Shown here piece by piece: positions 8,557-16,799 of a stretch of 64,000 nucleotides of DNA (position 1 is the first letter of the stretch; each line of letters starts with the position of its first letter). The stretch is from Scandinavium lactucae (GTDB taxonomy: Bacteria; Pseudomonadota; Gammaproteobacteria; Enterobacterales; Enterobacteriaceae), in assembly GCF_033843265.1 (NCBI RefSeq), contig NZ_JAWXRD010000040.1, forward strand, positions 310,001 to 374,000. The letters are read 5' to 3'. The notes beneath the pieces are model-generated. The model did no database searches, was not told the DNA's origin, and saw nothing but the letters and a program-made list of their open reading frames with translations. A program made the position numbers and the translations under genes.

Positions 8557-9108
8557 TTAGATATCAGGGGAAGGTTGTTGCGACAATTTGGTAATAAAGG
8601 CTTCCGTATCGGCCTGATTGCGCAGTCTGACAAAGGTGAGCCCGGCAAACTGCGGGTCGTGCATATCTGTCAAATAACGTTGCCGATTTTTATGCCATGT
8701 TTTAAGCGTCCAGAGAATAATCGAGTCGCGACTCAAAAAAGAACGGCGAAAACGTTCCCTGTTACCGGTGCCTGGCCACAGTTCCTGTTTCGTCCAGGCT
8801 CGCGAAAAGGCTCTGCCAATAGCCTGTCGTAGCGTGCGCCAGAAACCATAATCTACCCAGACGATCATCTCGGCATTACGCCATTTCACCGGACGCGTAC
8901 GGTTATAATTACCGTCGAGCACCCAACCTTCACTGGCGGTTAATACGTCTTCCAGTCGAGCAAACAATTCATCGTCCGGTGTTCCCTGCCAATCAGGCCG
9001 CCAGTAAAGCGTATCCATTTCGATATAAGGTACATTCAGTTGCGCAGCCAAGCGGCGAGCCAGCGTTGATTTCCCCACCCCGCTCGTCCCCACCACGTTT
9101 ATTCTCAT
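8557..9108 (-). CDS. P-loop kinase-like ATPase (adenylate-kinase/FlaR-like)
   Basis: A 183-residue protein with an N-terminal Walker A motif GTSGVGKST at residues 7-15 and the short DTLYWRPDW region seen in small AAA_17/shikimate-kinase-like proteins, often annotated as DNA topology modulation protein FlaR or adenylate kinase. A Walker B-like hydrophobic strand, MIVWVDYGFWRTLRQAI, follows near residue 82. AAAGGAG precedes the ATG. The true substrate of this family is not settled. It is on the same strand as the flanking genes, 53 bp after the metallo-hydrolase gene and 91 bp before the monooxygenase operon, so a shared transcript is possible but not indicated by function. Confidence 0.8.
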   Translation of the reverse strand: MRINVVGTSGVGKSTLARRLAAQLNVPYIEMDTLYWRPDWQGTPDDELFARLEDVLTASEGWVLDGNYNRTRPVKWRNAEMIVWVDYGFWRTLRQAIGRAFSRAWTKQELWPGTGNRERFRRSFLSRDSIILWTLKTWHKNRQRYLTDMHDPQFAGLTFVRLRNQADTEAFITKLSQQPSPDI

Positions 9109-9161
9109 CGCTGCGCTCCTTTTGATTGCCCAGCACCATCATGAAGAAGAGTGTCTGGCAT

Positions 9162-9962
9162 TTATTCAAACACAAACGTGTCCCCTGCGGCAGGGGTAAC
9201 TACCTTGGGCAACCACCATCGTCCCCATATCCCGGTACAATGGCACCCCATTATTTTATCGGGTTTTTGCTGATTGAGAAACGCCCTAACTTGCCATAAC
9301 ACATGCGGAGCAGCACTACGCAGATGAAAACCACCGAATAAAGCGTGGATATGATTTATCCCGGTGATTTTCTGACAATGACGCGCAATATTAATGATCC
9401 CACGATGGCCGCAGCCGGTAATAATCACCAGGCCTTTATCTGACTTATAAATCAGCACCCCTTCGTCATTCACATAATCCACACCCGCATTATTTCCGGT
9501 AATAACACCGTATGCCTTCTGCTGGGTCATTGGGATTTCCCCTGACCAAAGAAAGCGATCGCTGATAGGCATTGGCGCAGCGCTATATTCCATGCGATGA
9601 CGCGAGTAATCGATATCTAACGATAATTTCTTAATTTTCTGGCGATAGCCAAGAATCTTTACGCAAGAGAAGCGTTCATTTGCTATTTGAGGATGGCAGA
9701 TAATACGGCTGTTATCAGGCAACCAGGGCACGCCTCCGCAATGGTCATAATGGCCATGGGATAGCACCGTGGCGGTTAAATTCGAAAGATCGACGCCCAT
9801 CAGCGCTGCATTTTGCAAGAAACGACCATCAGGCCCGGTGTCGAACAAGATGGCATCTTTGTCGTCCTGAACCAGAAGACTCAGTCCTGCTTTAACAGAA
9901 AGTGGATGTAATGCCCTGGCAGAAAGCTGATTTTCCAACAGCACTCTGATTGTTAACGCCAT
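9162..9962 (-). CDS. MBL-fold metallo-hydrolase (DHPR/MptA-synthase-like COG1237 type)
   Basis: This 266-residue protein has the metallo-beta-lactamase zinc motif SHGHYDHCGG (His69, His71, Asp73, His74). A further metal-ligand block is in VIITGCGHRGIINIARH and a late histidine in FGGFHLR. The pattern ITGCGHxGIxN with FGGFHL is typical of the group loosely annotated as 7,8-dihydropterin-6-methyl phosphate synthase-like hydrolases. The family is probably a hydrolase of phosphate esters or lactones; the substrate is unknown. It is transcribed toward the P-loop kinase gene. AGGAGGGA lies upstream of the ATG, although slightly far. Confidence 0.85.
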   Translation of the reverse strand: MALTIRVLLENQLSARALHPLSVKAGLSLLVQDDKDAILFDTGPDGRFLQNAALMGVDLSNLTATVLSHGHYDHCGGVPWLPDNSRIICHPQIANERFSCVKILGYRQKIKKLSLDIDYSRHRMEYSAAPMPISDRFLWSGEIPMTQQKAYGVITGNNAGVDYVNDEGVLIYKSDKGLVIITGCGHRGIINIARHCQKITGINHIHALFGGFHLRSAAPHVLWQVRAFLNQQKPDKIMGCHCTGIWGRWWLPKVVTPAAGDTFVFE

Positions 9963-10036
9963 GTTTGCTTTTTCCTTAGGAGGGATCCTTTGTTATTCAG
10001 CCTTAATCTTACGCCTTCCTGGTCTCCAAAAAGCGG

Positions 10037-10069
10037 AAGCAGGCCTGAATTCACGCTTCAGGCCTGCTT
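10037..10069 (-). terminator. Hairpin terminator downstream of the cupin gene
   Basis: A perfect 13-bp inverted repeat (arms 10037-10049 and 10057-10069, loop of seven) lies just beyond the stop of the cupin gene. On the minus strand a short T-rich stretch (GCTTTTTGG) follows a few bases later, so termination of the cupin transcript is likely. The arms are long enough to work in either direction. Confidence 0.6.
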
Positions 10070-10090
10070 CGAAGTTGATAAGAACTGCGT

Positions 10091-10489
10091 TTAACGTCCG
10101 GCGTACTCTTCATCGGTGACTTTCTCAAGCCAGGTTACCGGCGATCCATTCTCGGATTCGGCGATAGCGATGTGAGTCATGGCGGTTTCTGAGCTCGCTC
10201 CATGCCAATGCTTAATACCCGGCGGGATCCACGCGATATCACCCTGATTCAGCGCCTGCGCGTCTTTCCCTTCCTCCTGTAACCAGCCACGACCCTGGGT
10301 AACAATCAGCGTTTGCCCGAGTGGATGGGTATGCCATGCGGTGCGCGCCCCAGGCTCAAACGTGACCGTTGCCCCGCCGACTTTCGCCGGTTCTGTTGCC
10401 TGAAACGGCGCATCAATTCTGACCGTACCGCTAAACCATGCTTCCGGGCCTTTGACCGACGGCAGTGAACCACTACGAATAATTTTCAT
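10091..10489 (-). CDS. Cupin-domain protein ((R)-mandelonitrile lyase/carboxymuconolactone-associated type)
   Basis: A 132-residue single-domain cupin. The first cupin motif is in FEPGARTAWHTHPLGQTLIVTQGRG and the second in QGDIAWIPPGIKHWHGAS, giving His residues suited to binding one metal ion. Small cupins with this exact pattern occur as stand-alone enzymes and as partners of carboxymuconolactone-decarboxylase-like proteins, often beside a divergent LysR gene, which is the arrangement here. The 105-bp gap to the LysR gene should contain both promoters. The reaction is unknown; reported activities include hydroxynitrile lyase. The start has TTCCTCC-complement (GGAGGAA) directly upstream. 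Confidence 0.85.
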   Translation of the reverse strand: MKIIRSGSLPSVKGPEAWFSGTVRIDAPFQATEPAKVGGATVTFEPGARTAWHTHPLGQTLIVTQGRGWLQEEGKDAQALNQGDIAWIPPGIKHWHGASSETAMTHIAIAESENGSPVTWLEKVTDEEYAGR

Positions 10490-10594
10490 ACTTCCTCCTG
10501 GTTGATGGATCTAGCGTAGCGCGGATTGTACAAGACGATTAGACTGCATAATCAGAATGGAACTATGAAATCAATTCATTAATCAGGGTAGGCA

Positions 10595-11485
10595 ATGCTG
10601 AAAGACAATATTCATGACCTGCTGTCGTTTATGGTGGTGGCGCGTGAGCGCAGCTTTACCCGTGCGGCGGCGCAGTTGGGCGTATCGCAGTCAGCGCTCA
10701 GCCATGCGATGCGTAACCTCGAGGCGCGGCTCGACGTGCGTCTCCTGACGCGTACCACCCGCAGCGTGGCTCCCACCGAAGCGGGTGAAAAGTTGCTGAC
10801 CCGCCTCGGGCCACAGCTTCAGCAAATCGAAGACGAACTGAATGCGTTGCATGAGCTACGAAATAAACCCGCCGGAAATATTCGGATAACCGCCGGAGAA
10901 CACGCCACGCAGTCGGTGCTGTGGCCTGCGCTGCGACCGTTTCTTCAGCGTTATCCGGATATCCATGTCGAAGTGACGGTCGATAATGGCCTGACGGACA
11001 TTGTCGACGGGCGTTTTGATGCAGGCGTCCGGCTTGGCGAACAGGTGGCAAAAGATATGATTGCGGTGAAAATCGCCCCGGAAATGCGAATGGCGGTAGT
11101 GGCGTCGCCGGATTATCTGGCGCGTTTCGGTACACCCGTTTCCCCACGCGAGCTGGAACATCATTGCTGCATCAATATGCGCCTGCCGACACGCGGTGGA
11201 TTGTACGCCTGGGAATTTGAACAAGGCGACCAGGTGCTGCGGGTACGGGTTGAAGGTCAGCTGACACTCAATACGTTGCCTCAGCGTATTGACGCCTCGC
11301 TCGCCGGGCTCGGTTTTTGCTATGTCCCGGAAGACACTATCGCCGACGCGGTCAGTTCAGGAAAACTGGTCAGAGTGCTGGAAGACTGGTGCCCCCCCTT
11401 CCCCGGTTACTACCTCTACTACCCTGGCCGTCGCCAGCACACGGCGGCGTTTGCCCTGTTGATTGATGCGTTGAGGCTGACATAA
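10595..11485 (+). CDS. LysR-family transcriptional regulator, divergent from the cupin gene
   Basis: A 296-residue LysR protein. The N-terminal winged helix-turn-helix (residues 8-65) contains SFTRAAAQLGVSQSALSHAMRNLEARLDVRLLTRTTRSV and is followed by an effector-binding domain with HHCCINMRLPTRGGLYAWEF. That last phrase is common to the YafC/DmlR-like subgroup that sits beside oxidoreductase or cupin genes. By the usual logic of this family it controls its divergent neighbour, the cupin gene at 10091..10489, and itself. No co-inducer can be inferred. It is followed by 271 bp without a gene before ansP. Confidence 0.9.
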   Translation: MLKDNIHDLLSFMVVARERSFTRAAAQLGVSQSALSHAMRNLEARLDVRLLTRTTRSVAPTEAGEKLLTRLGPQLQQIEDELNALHELRNKPAGNIRITAGEHATQSVLWPALRPFLQRYPDIHVEVTVDNGLTDIVDGRFDAGVRLGEQVAKDMIAVKIAPEMRMAVVASPDYLARFGTPVSPRELEHHCCINMRLPTRGGLYAWEFEQGDQVLRVRVEGQLTLNTLPQRIDASLAGLGFCYVPEDTIADAVSSGKLVRVLEDWCPPFPGYYLYYPGRRQHTAAFALLIDALRLT

Positions 11486-11680
11486 CGTACTGGAAACGCT
11501 ACCAAATAATTATGCTATCGGCTCTTTGTTAGGCAGCAGATCTGACCACACGAAATGTTTCGACGGCCGTCACTGGAATGGCGCGTATCTTTTGCGTCAC
11601 TTAACATTTGCAGGTAGGATGCTGCGCCATGTTTTGCCTTATCTCTACGCCAGAATGTTCAGAAAGGCAGAACTCTGTGC

Positions 11681-11715
11681 TGCCGCGCAATCGTTTAAAC
11701 GCTGCGGCACTTTTT
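11681..11715 (+). terminator. Terminator-like hairpin in the leader upstream of ansP
   Basis: Arms TGCCGC (11681-11686) and GCGGCA (11704-11709), with two further G-C pairs inside and a bulged T, are followed by CTTTTT. The structure ends about 40 bases before the ansP start codon. It may end a short upstream transcript or act as an attenuator in the ansP leader. The rest of 11486..11680 holds an AT-rich promoter-like stretch near 11505-11520 and no convincing gene. Confidence 0.45.
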
Positions 11716-11756
11716 GGGCCCCGATAAGGGGTAAAGACAGGAAAACGGGATACAAC

Positions 11757-13220
11757 ATGACCACAAAACACGACAGCACGGCGGAGCATCACGCAGCTAA
11801 ACGCCGCTGGCTGAACTCGCATGAAGCGGGTTATCACAAGGCGATGGGCAACCGTCAGGTTCAAATGATCGCCATCGGCGGCGCAATCGGTACCGGTCTG
11901 TTTTTAGGTGCCGGGGCGCGCTTACAAATGGCAGGCCCCTCTCTCGCCATCGTCTATCTGGTGTGCGGCATTTTCTCTTTCTTCATTCTTCGTGCGTTGG
12001 GCGAACTGGTGCTGCATCGCCCATCAAGCGGGAGCTTCGTGTCCTACGCCCGTGAATTCCTCGGCGAAAAAGCGGCCTACGTCGCGGGCTGGATGTACTT
12101 CGTCAACTGGGCGATGACCGGCATCGTCGACATCACCGCCGTGGCGCTGTACATGCACTATTGGGGCGCGTTTGGCGACGTTCCGCAATGGGTCTTTGCC
12201 CTCGGCGCACTGGCTATCGTCGGCACCATGAATATGATTGGCGTGAAGTGGTTCGCCGAGATGGAGTTCTGGTTCGCGCTGGTTAAAGTGCTGGCGATTG
12301 TGGCCTTCCTGGTGGTCGGGACACTCTTCCTTGGCAGCGGTAAACCACTCGACGGCGGCACCACCGGCTTCCATTTAATTACCGATAACGGAGGCTTCTT
12401 CCCGCACGGACTGCTGCCTGCGCTGGTGCTGGTTCAGGGCGTAGTGTTTGCGTTTGCGTCGATTGAGCTGGTCGGTACTGCGGCGGGGGAATGTAAAGAT
12501 CCGCAGACCATGGTGCCAAAAGCAATTAACAGCGTTATCTGGCGCATCGGCCTGTTCTACGTTGGATCGGTCGTGCTGCTGGTGCTGCTATTGCCGTGGA
12601 ATGCCTACCAGGCCGGGCAAAGCCCGTTCGTCACCTTCTTCTCGAAGCTCGGCGTGCCTTATATTGGCGATGTGATGAACATGGTGGTTCTGACGGCGGC
12701 ACTGTCCAGCCTGAATTCTGGGTTATATTCGACGGGCCGAATTCTGCGCTCAATGTCGATGGGCGGTTCTGCGCCGAAGTTCATGTCAAAAATGAGCAAA
12801 CAACATGTGCCTTACGCGGGGATCCTGGCCACACTGGTCGTGTATGTGTTTGGCGTGTTCCTGAATTATCTGGTGCCATCGCAGGTCTTTGAGATTGTGC
12901 TGAACGTCGCCTCGATCGGCATTATCGCCTCCTGGGCGTTCATCGTGGTGTGCCAGATGCGCCTGCGTAAGTTCATTAAAGAAGGCAAATGCGCCGACGT
13001 CAGTTTCAAGCTGCCGGGTGCGCCATTCACCTCATGGTTGACCCTGCTGTTCCTGCTCAGCGTGCTGGTGCTGATGGCCTTTGACTATCCAAACGGCACT
13101 TACACCATCGCCTCGATCCCCCTGTTAGCCGTGCTGTTGATTGCGGGCTGGTTCGGTGTGCGTAAGCGAGTGGGCGAGATCCACAGCACCGCCCCGGTGC
13201 ATCCGGACGAGATGAAATAA
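11757..13220 (+). CDS. ansP: L-asparagine permease AnsP
   Basis: The 487-residue product is nearly identical over long blocks to E. coli AnsP (AAKRRWLNSHEAGYHKAMGN; RALGELVLHRPSSGSFVSY; FAFASIELVGTAAGECKDP). It belongs to the amino acid-polyamine-organocation family, with about twelve membrane helices in the inner membrane, and imports asparagine by proton symport. The frame stays open for 77 codons upstream, but the E. coli homologue starts at the equivalent of ATG 11757 and the upstream codons resemble no protein. The C-terminal tail is shorter than in E. coli. A terminator-like hairpin lies in the leader, and a REP-like element plus an intrinsic terminator follow the gene. Confidence 0.95.
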   Translation: MTTKHDSTAEHHAAKRRWLNSHEAGYHKAMGNRQVQMIAIGGAIGTGLFLGAGARLQMAGPSLAIVYLVCGIFSFFILRALGELVLHRPSSGSFVSYAREFLGEKAAYVAGWMYFVNWAMTGIVDITAVALYMHYWGAFGDVPQWVFALGALAIVGTMNMIGVKWFAEMEFWFALVKVLAIVAFLVVGTLFLGSGKPLDGGTTGFHLITDNGGFFPHGLLPALVLVQGVVFAFASIELVGTAAGECKDPQTMVPKAINSVIWRIGLFYVGSVVLLVLLLPWNAYQAGQSPFVTFFSKLGVPYIGDVMNMVVLTAALSSLNSGLYSTGRILRSMSMGGSAPKFMSKMSKQHVPYAGILATLVVYVFGVFLNYLVPSQVFEIVLNVASIGIIASWAFIVVCQMRLRKFIKEGKCADVSFKLPGAPFTSWLTLLFLLSVLVLMAFDYPNGTYTIASIPLLAVLLIAGWFGVRKRVGEIHSTAPVHPDEMK

Positions 13221-13224
13221 AGTT

Positions 13225-13256
13225 GTAGGCCTGGTCGGCGCAAGCGCCACCGGGCA
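13225..13256. repeat. REP-like element after ansP
   Basis: The stretch reads GTAGGCCTGGTCGGCGCAAG followed by CGCCACCGGGC, matching enterobacterial REP units (GCCTGAT...GCGCC...CGGGC). It lies between the ansP stop and its terminator. REP units often stabilise upstream mRNA or bind gyrase. Confidence 0.6.
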
Positions 13257-13265
13257 GGATGGTGA

Positions 13266-13297
13266 AAGCCCGGCGGCGAAGCTTGCCGGGCTTTTTT
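13266..13297 (+). terminator. Intrinsic terminator of ansP
   Basis: Arms AAGCCCGGC (13266-13274) and GCCGGGCTT (13285-13293) run into a T-tract (TTTTTT, 13292-13297). It is positioned to end ansP transcription and, being nearly symmetrical, could help on the convergent yncE side. Confidence 0.8.
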
Positions 13298-13302
13298 GTG
13301 GA

Positions 13303-14364
13303 TTACAGCGTAATACGAATCACATCGTCCGGCTGGGTGGCTTCTTTCTCACGGCTGGATGCCTGCTTCACACTGACGTACAGCGTTTTGCCATCGGCGG
13401 AAAGCGCCAGGCTGTTCGGGTTGGTTGGCGTATCGAACGTTTTCACCACTTTATGGGTTTTGGCGTCAATCACGCTGACCTGCCCGGCTTTACGATGCGT
13501 GACGTAAACTTCGTTCCGGGTTGGGTTGAACAGCACTGCTAAGGATTCCGGCACCGCAATTTTGTGCAGCACTTTACCGGCACGATAATCGACGACCAGC
13601 ACTTCGGGCTGTTTGAAATCGGTGATGTACGCCCGATGATTGGCGGTATCTAGCGCGATATTCAGGAACGCATGTTCTTTACCGTCATCCAGTAGTTTCT
13701 GGCGGGTCAGAATGCTGTTTTTATCGGTGTCTATAGTGACCAGTTCACCCTCTGCGTTCACGGTGTATAAACGTTGCGCCTCGTTATCCAGCGCCAGCGC
13801 GGTCGCCCGACTGCCGACGCCGCTGATAGTTGCTTTCAGTTTCAGCGTTGCACCATCAATCACCCACACCACGCTCTCTTTACCGACCCCGGTAACGTAA
13901 ACGGTATTGGTTTTGCCATCCACGGCCAGCTCGCGCGGCTGCAATGGTTTTACCGTTTCGCTACGCTGACGTGGATCCAGCACCACACGCCCTTTCACAT
14001 CCCCCGTTTTTGCATCGATGGCAGTAACGGTGCCGTGAGTGGTATTGCCGAACCACAGCGTTTGCGTCTGGGTATCGAGCGTGGCCCCAAACGGTTTTAA
14101 ATCGCTGTGAATGATCTGGGTCGCCTCCAGCGTCACCGGGTCAAGACGGTAAATCACCCCGCCTTTATCGATTTTACGGCTCTGTGAGGTCGCAACCCAC
14201 AGCGCGTTTTCCTGCTGGCTGACGGCCATCTCATAAACCCCTTTCCCGACGGCTTTGCGCAGCATTTCATCCGCGGCGTGGGCGCTGAACGATCCGGCCA
14301 GCAGTAAAGAGGACAACAGCAGAGAACGGCGAAAACGCGGCATGGACATCTGACGTAAAGACAT
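13303..14364 (-). CDS. yncE: YncE, periplasmic seven-bladed beta-propeller (YVTN) protein
   Basis: The 353-residue protein aligns along its whole length with E. coli YncE. It has a signal peptide (RSLLLSSLLLAGSFSAHAADEML) and repeated beta-propeller blades, for example the one ending in TLWFGNTTHGTVTAIDAKTG, then VSVIDAKTHKVVKTFDTPTN and ALSADGKTLYVSV. The family forms a periplasmic propeller that binds DNA in vitro, and yncE is iron-repressed in E. coli. ATG 14364 has AGGGAG upstream and gives the E. coli length. A Fur-box-like sequence lies at 14446..14464 in the shared upstream region with pqqU. Function in the cell remains uncertain. Confidence 0.93.
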   Translation of the reverse strand: MSLRQMSMPRFRRSLLLSSLLLAGSFSAHAADEMLRKAVGKGVYEMAVSQQENALWVATSQSRKIDKGGVIYRLDPVTLEATQIIHSDLKPFGATLDTQTQTLWFGNTTHGTVTAIDAKTGDVKGRVVLDPRQRSETVKPLQPRELAVDGKTNTVYVTGVGKESVVWVIDGATLKLKATISGVGSRATALALDNEAQRLYTVNAEGELVTIDTDKNSILTRQKLLDDGKEHAFLNIALDTANHRAYITDFKQPEVLVVDYRAGKVLHKIAVPESLAVLFNPTRNEVYVTHRKAGQVSVIDAKTHKVVKTFDTPTNPNSLALSADGKTLYVSVKQASSREKEATQPDDVIRITL

Positions 14365-14445
14365 GACGACTCCCTTTGAAATGCAAAATTTTGTACTGCC
14401 CGACATGCTTCCTGCTCGCAGCGTCATGGCACTGCGTTAGTTGTT

Positions 14446-14464
14446 GAGAATAGTAATCATTAAT
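14446..14464. promoter_or_regulatory. Candidate Fur box upstream of yncE
   Basis: The 19 bases GAGAATAGTAATCATTAAT match the Fur consensus GATAATGATAATCATTATC at 14 positions. They lie about 82 bp upstream of the yncE ATG, in the intergenic region shared with pqqU. E. coli yncE is known to respond to Fur, which supports the reading. Confidence 0.6.
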
Positions 14465-14513
14465 AACTCAAAAGGGGAGCGTTTATTCCGCCGCTTCGCT
14501 ATAAATGTGCCAT

Positions 14514-14532
14514 TGTTAAACCTGTGTTTAAC
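14514..14532. promoter_or_regulatory. PhoP-box-like/palindromic site upstream of pqqU
   Basis: TGTTAA-N5-TGTTTA (14514-14530) differs by one base from the PhoP consensus of two TGTTTA half-sites five bases apart. The same bases form a palindrome, GTTAAAC-CTGT-GTTTAAC (14515-14532). It lies about 90 bp upstream of the pqqU ATG. Which protein binds is not established by sequence. Confidence 0.45.
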
Positions 14533-14620
14533 GTAACGTGCCGTTAAACTTTTCAAATAATTTACAAAAGAAGTAACATATTCACAGTTGTTCCATTTGG
14601 TTCATTATCACGAGAATTAC

Positions 14621-16735
14621 ATGAAAATCATTACTGTCCGCAGGGCCGCGCTTCCGGCATTGCTCTTGCCGCTTCTTTCACTGTCTGACGCCCAGGCTGC
14701 CGACGAACAGACGATGGTGGTCTCCGCCAGCCCACAAGCCGTTTCTGAACTGGATACGCCAGCCGCCGTTAGCGTCGTTAATGGCGAAGATATGCGTCAC
14801 GCCGCCCCACAGGTGAATCTGTCGGAATCGCTGGGGGCAGTGCCCGGCCTTCAGGTACAGAACCGTCAAAACTATGCCCAGGATTTACAGCTGTCGGTGC
14901 GGGGTTTTGGTTCACGTTCGACCTTCGGCGTGCGCGGCATTCGTATTTATGTGGATGGGATCCCGTCGACCATGCCCGATGGACAGGGTCAAACTTCGAA
15001 TATCGACATTGGTAGTATCGACAACGTGGAAGTGCTGCGCGGCCCGTTCTCGGCGCTGTACGGCAACTCCTCCGGCGGGGTGGTCAACGTCACCACCCAA
15101 ACCGGCCAGCAGCCAACGACCCTTGAAGCCAACAGCTATTACGGCAGCTTCGGCAGCTGGCGCTACGGGCTGAAGGCCAGCGGCGCGGTGGGGGATGGAA
15201 CGCAGGCAGGCGATGTGGATTACACCGTGTCCACCTCCCGGTTCAATACCCACGGTTACCGCGATCACAGCGGCGCGCGCAAGAATCTGGCCAACGCCAA
15301 ACTCGGCGTACGCATCAATGACGTCAGCAAACTGACGCTGCTGTTCAACAGCGTGGATATCAAAGCCAACGATCCGGGCGGCCTGAGCTATAGCGAATGG
15401 CGAGCCGATCCGCGCCAGTCACCGCGCGGCGACCAGTACAACACCCGCAAAGAAACCAAGCAGACCCAGGCGGGCCTGCACTACGAGCGTGAGCTCAGCG
15501 CCCACGACGATTTGAGCGTGATGATGTACGCTGGTGAACGCCAGACCACCCAGTATCAGTCGATCCCGATGGCACCGCAGCTCAAGCCTTCCCACTCCGG
15601 CGGCGTTATCGACCTTGATCGTCATTATCAGGGGATCGACACCCGCTGGACGCACCGTGGTGAGCTATTGGTTCCGGTCACCTTCACCACCGGTCTCGAT
15701 TACGAGAACATGAGCGAGAAGCGCAAAGGTTACGAAAACTATGTGCTGAATAACAGCGTGCCGGAGTACGGGCAACAGGGTGCGATGCGTCGCAACGAAC
15801 GCAACCTGATGTGGAACCTCGACCCGTACCTGCAAACCCAGTGGCAGCTGACCGATAAGCTGACGCTGGATGCAGGCGTGCGCTACAGCTCGGTGTGGTT
15901 CGACTCCAATGATTCCTATGTCACTCCGGGCAACGGCGACGATAGCGGCGACGCCAGCTATCACAAATGGCTCCCGGCGGGCTCCCTGAAATACGCTGTG
16001 ACCGACGCGTGGAACGTCTATGTTTCAGCGGGACGCGGATTTGAGACGCCGACCATCAACGAATTGTCCTACCGTCCAGATAATCAGAGCGGCCTGAACT
16101 TTGGCCTTGAGCCCTCGACCAATGAAACGGTCGAAATTGGCAGCAAAGCGCGAATCGGCAACGGGCTGCTCACCGCCGCCCTGTTCCAGACCGATACCGA
16201 TAATGAAATCGTGACCGACACCAGCAGTGGCGGGCGTACCACCTACAAGAATGCCGGTAAAACCCGCCGTCAGGGCGCGGAGTTGTCGCTCGATCAGCAG
16301 TTTGGTGAAAGCTGGAAATTGAAAGCGGCGTGGACGTGGCTCGACGCGACCTACCGCAGCAATGTGTGTGACGACAGTAACTGTAACGGCAATCGTATTC
16401 CGGGTATCGCACGCAATATGGGTTACGCCTCGTTTGGTTATGAACCTGAAATGGGCTGGTATGCAGGAAGCGATATTCGTTATATGAGCGATATCATGGC
16501 TAACGACGAAAACACCGCCAAAGCACCGTCCTGGACCGTGGTCGGGCTGAACACCGGCTACAAGTTTGGCCTCGGCGACAACTGGAAAATGGACCTGTAT
16601 GGCCGCGTCGATAACCTGTTCGACCGTGAATATGCAGGATCGGTGATTGTGAACGAATCTAACGGACGTTATTACGAACCGGCCCCAGGGCGTAATTACG
16701 GCGTCGGTTTATCGGTGGCGTACCAGTTCCAGTAG
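14621..16735 (+). CDS. pqqU: TonB-dependent outer-membrane receptor PqqU (YncD), PQQ uptake
   Basis: A 704-residue TonB-dependent receptor matching E. coli YncD/PqqU throughout. After a signal peptide ending near DAQA comes a TonB box-like EQTMVVSA. The plug domain contains NLSESLGAVPGLQVQNRQNY, GFGSRSTFGVRGIRIYVDGI and VEVLRGPFSALYGNSSGGVVN. A 22-strand barrel ends in the outer-membrane signature GVGLSVAYQFQ with terminal aromatic-Gln. E. coli PqqU imports pyrroloquinoline quinone for the periplasmic glucose dehydrogenase. ATG 14621 follows CACGAGAATTAC. It diverges from yncE, with Fur-like and PhoP-like sites between. A short hairpin follows the gene at 16744-16766. Confidence 0.95.
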   Translation: MKIITVRRAALPALLLPLLSLSDAQAADEQTMVVSASPQAVSELDTPAAVSVVNGEDMRHAAPQVNLSESLGAVPGLQVQNRQNYAQDLQLSVRGFGSRSTFGVRGIRIYVDGIPSTMPDGQGQTSNIDIGSIDNVEVLRGPFSALYGNSSGGVVNVTTQTGQQPTTLEANSYYGSFGSWRYGLKASGAVGDGTQAGDVDYTVSTSRFNTHGYRDHSGARKNLANAKLGVRINDVSKLTLLFNSVDIKANDPGGLSYSEWRADPRQSPRGDQYNTRKETKQTQAGLHYERELSAHDDLSVMMYAGERQTTQYQSIPMAPQLKPSHSGGVIDLDRHYQGIDTRWTHRGELLVPVTFTTGLDYENMSEKRKGYENYVLNNSVPEYGQQGAMRRNERNLMWNLDPYLQTQWQLTDKLTLDAGVRYSSVWFDSNDSYVTPGNGDDSGDASYHKWLPAGSLKYAVTDAWNVYVSAGRGFETPTINELSYRPDNQSGLNFGLEPSTNETVEIGSKARIGNGLLTAALFQTDTDNEIVTDTSSGGRTTYKNAGKTRRQGAELSLDQQFGESWKLKAAWTWLDATYRSNVCDDSNCNGNRIPGIARNMGYASFGYEPEMGWYAGSDIRYMSDIMANDENTAKAPSWTVVGLNTGYKFGLGDNWKMDLYGRVDNLFDREYAGSVIVNESNGRYYEPAPGRNYGVGLSVAYQFQ

Positions 16736-16743
16736 TCTTTTTT

Positions 16744-16766
16744 GCGTGCCGGAAATTCCGGCACGC
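16744..16766. terminator. Hairpin between pqqU and mcbR (weak terminator)
   Basis: Nine-base arms GCGTGCCGG (16744-16752) and CCGGCACGC (16758-16766) around AAATT form a stable hairpin between two convergent genes. Neither side has a proper T-tract (CTATATT on the plus side), so termination would be partial. Confidence 0.4.
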
Positions 16767-16799
16767 TATATTAAGTTCGTAATTCGTTAATAACGTAAA

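Noticed and set aside
11526..11756. In-frame 77-codon N-terminal extension of ansP
   Set aside because: The E. coli protein starts at the equivalent of 11757, the extension resembles no protein, and a terminator-like hairpin lies within it.
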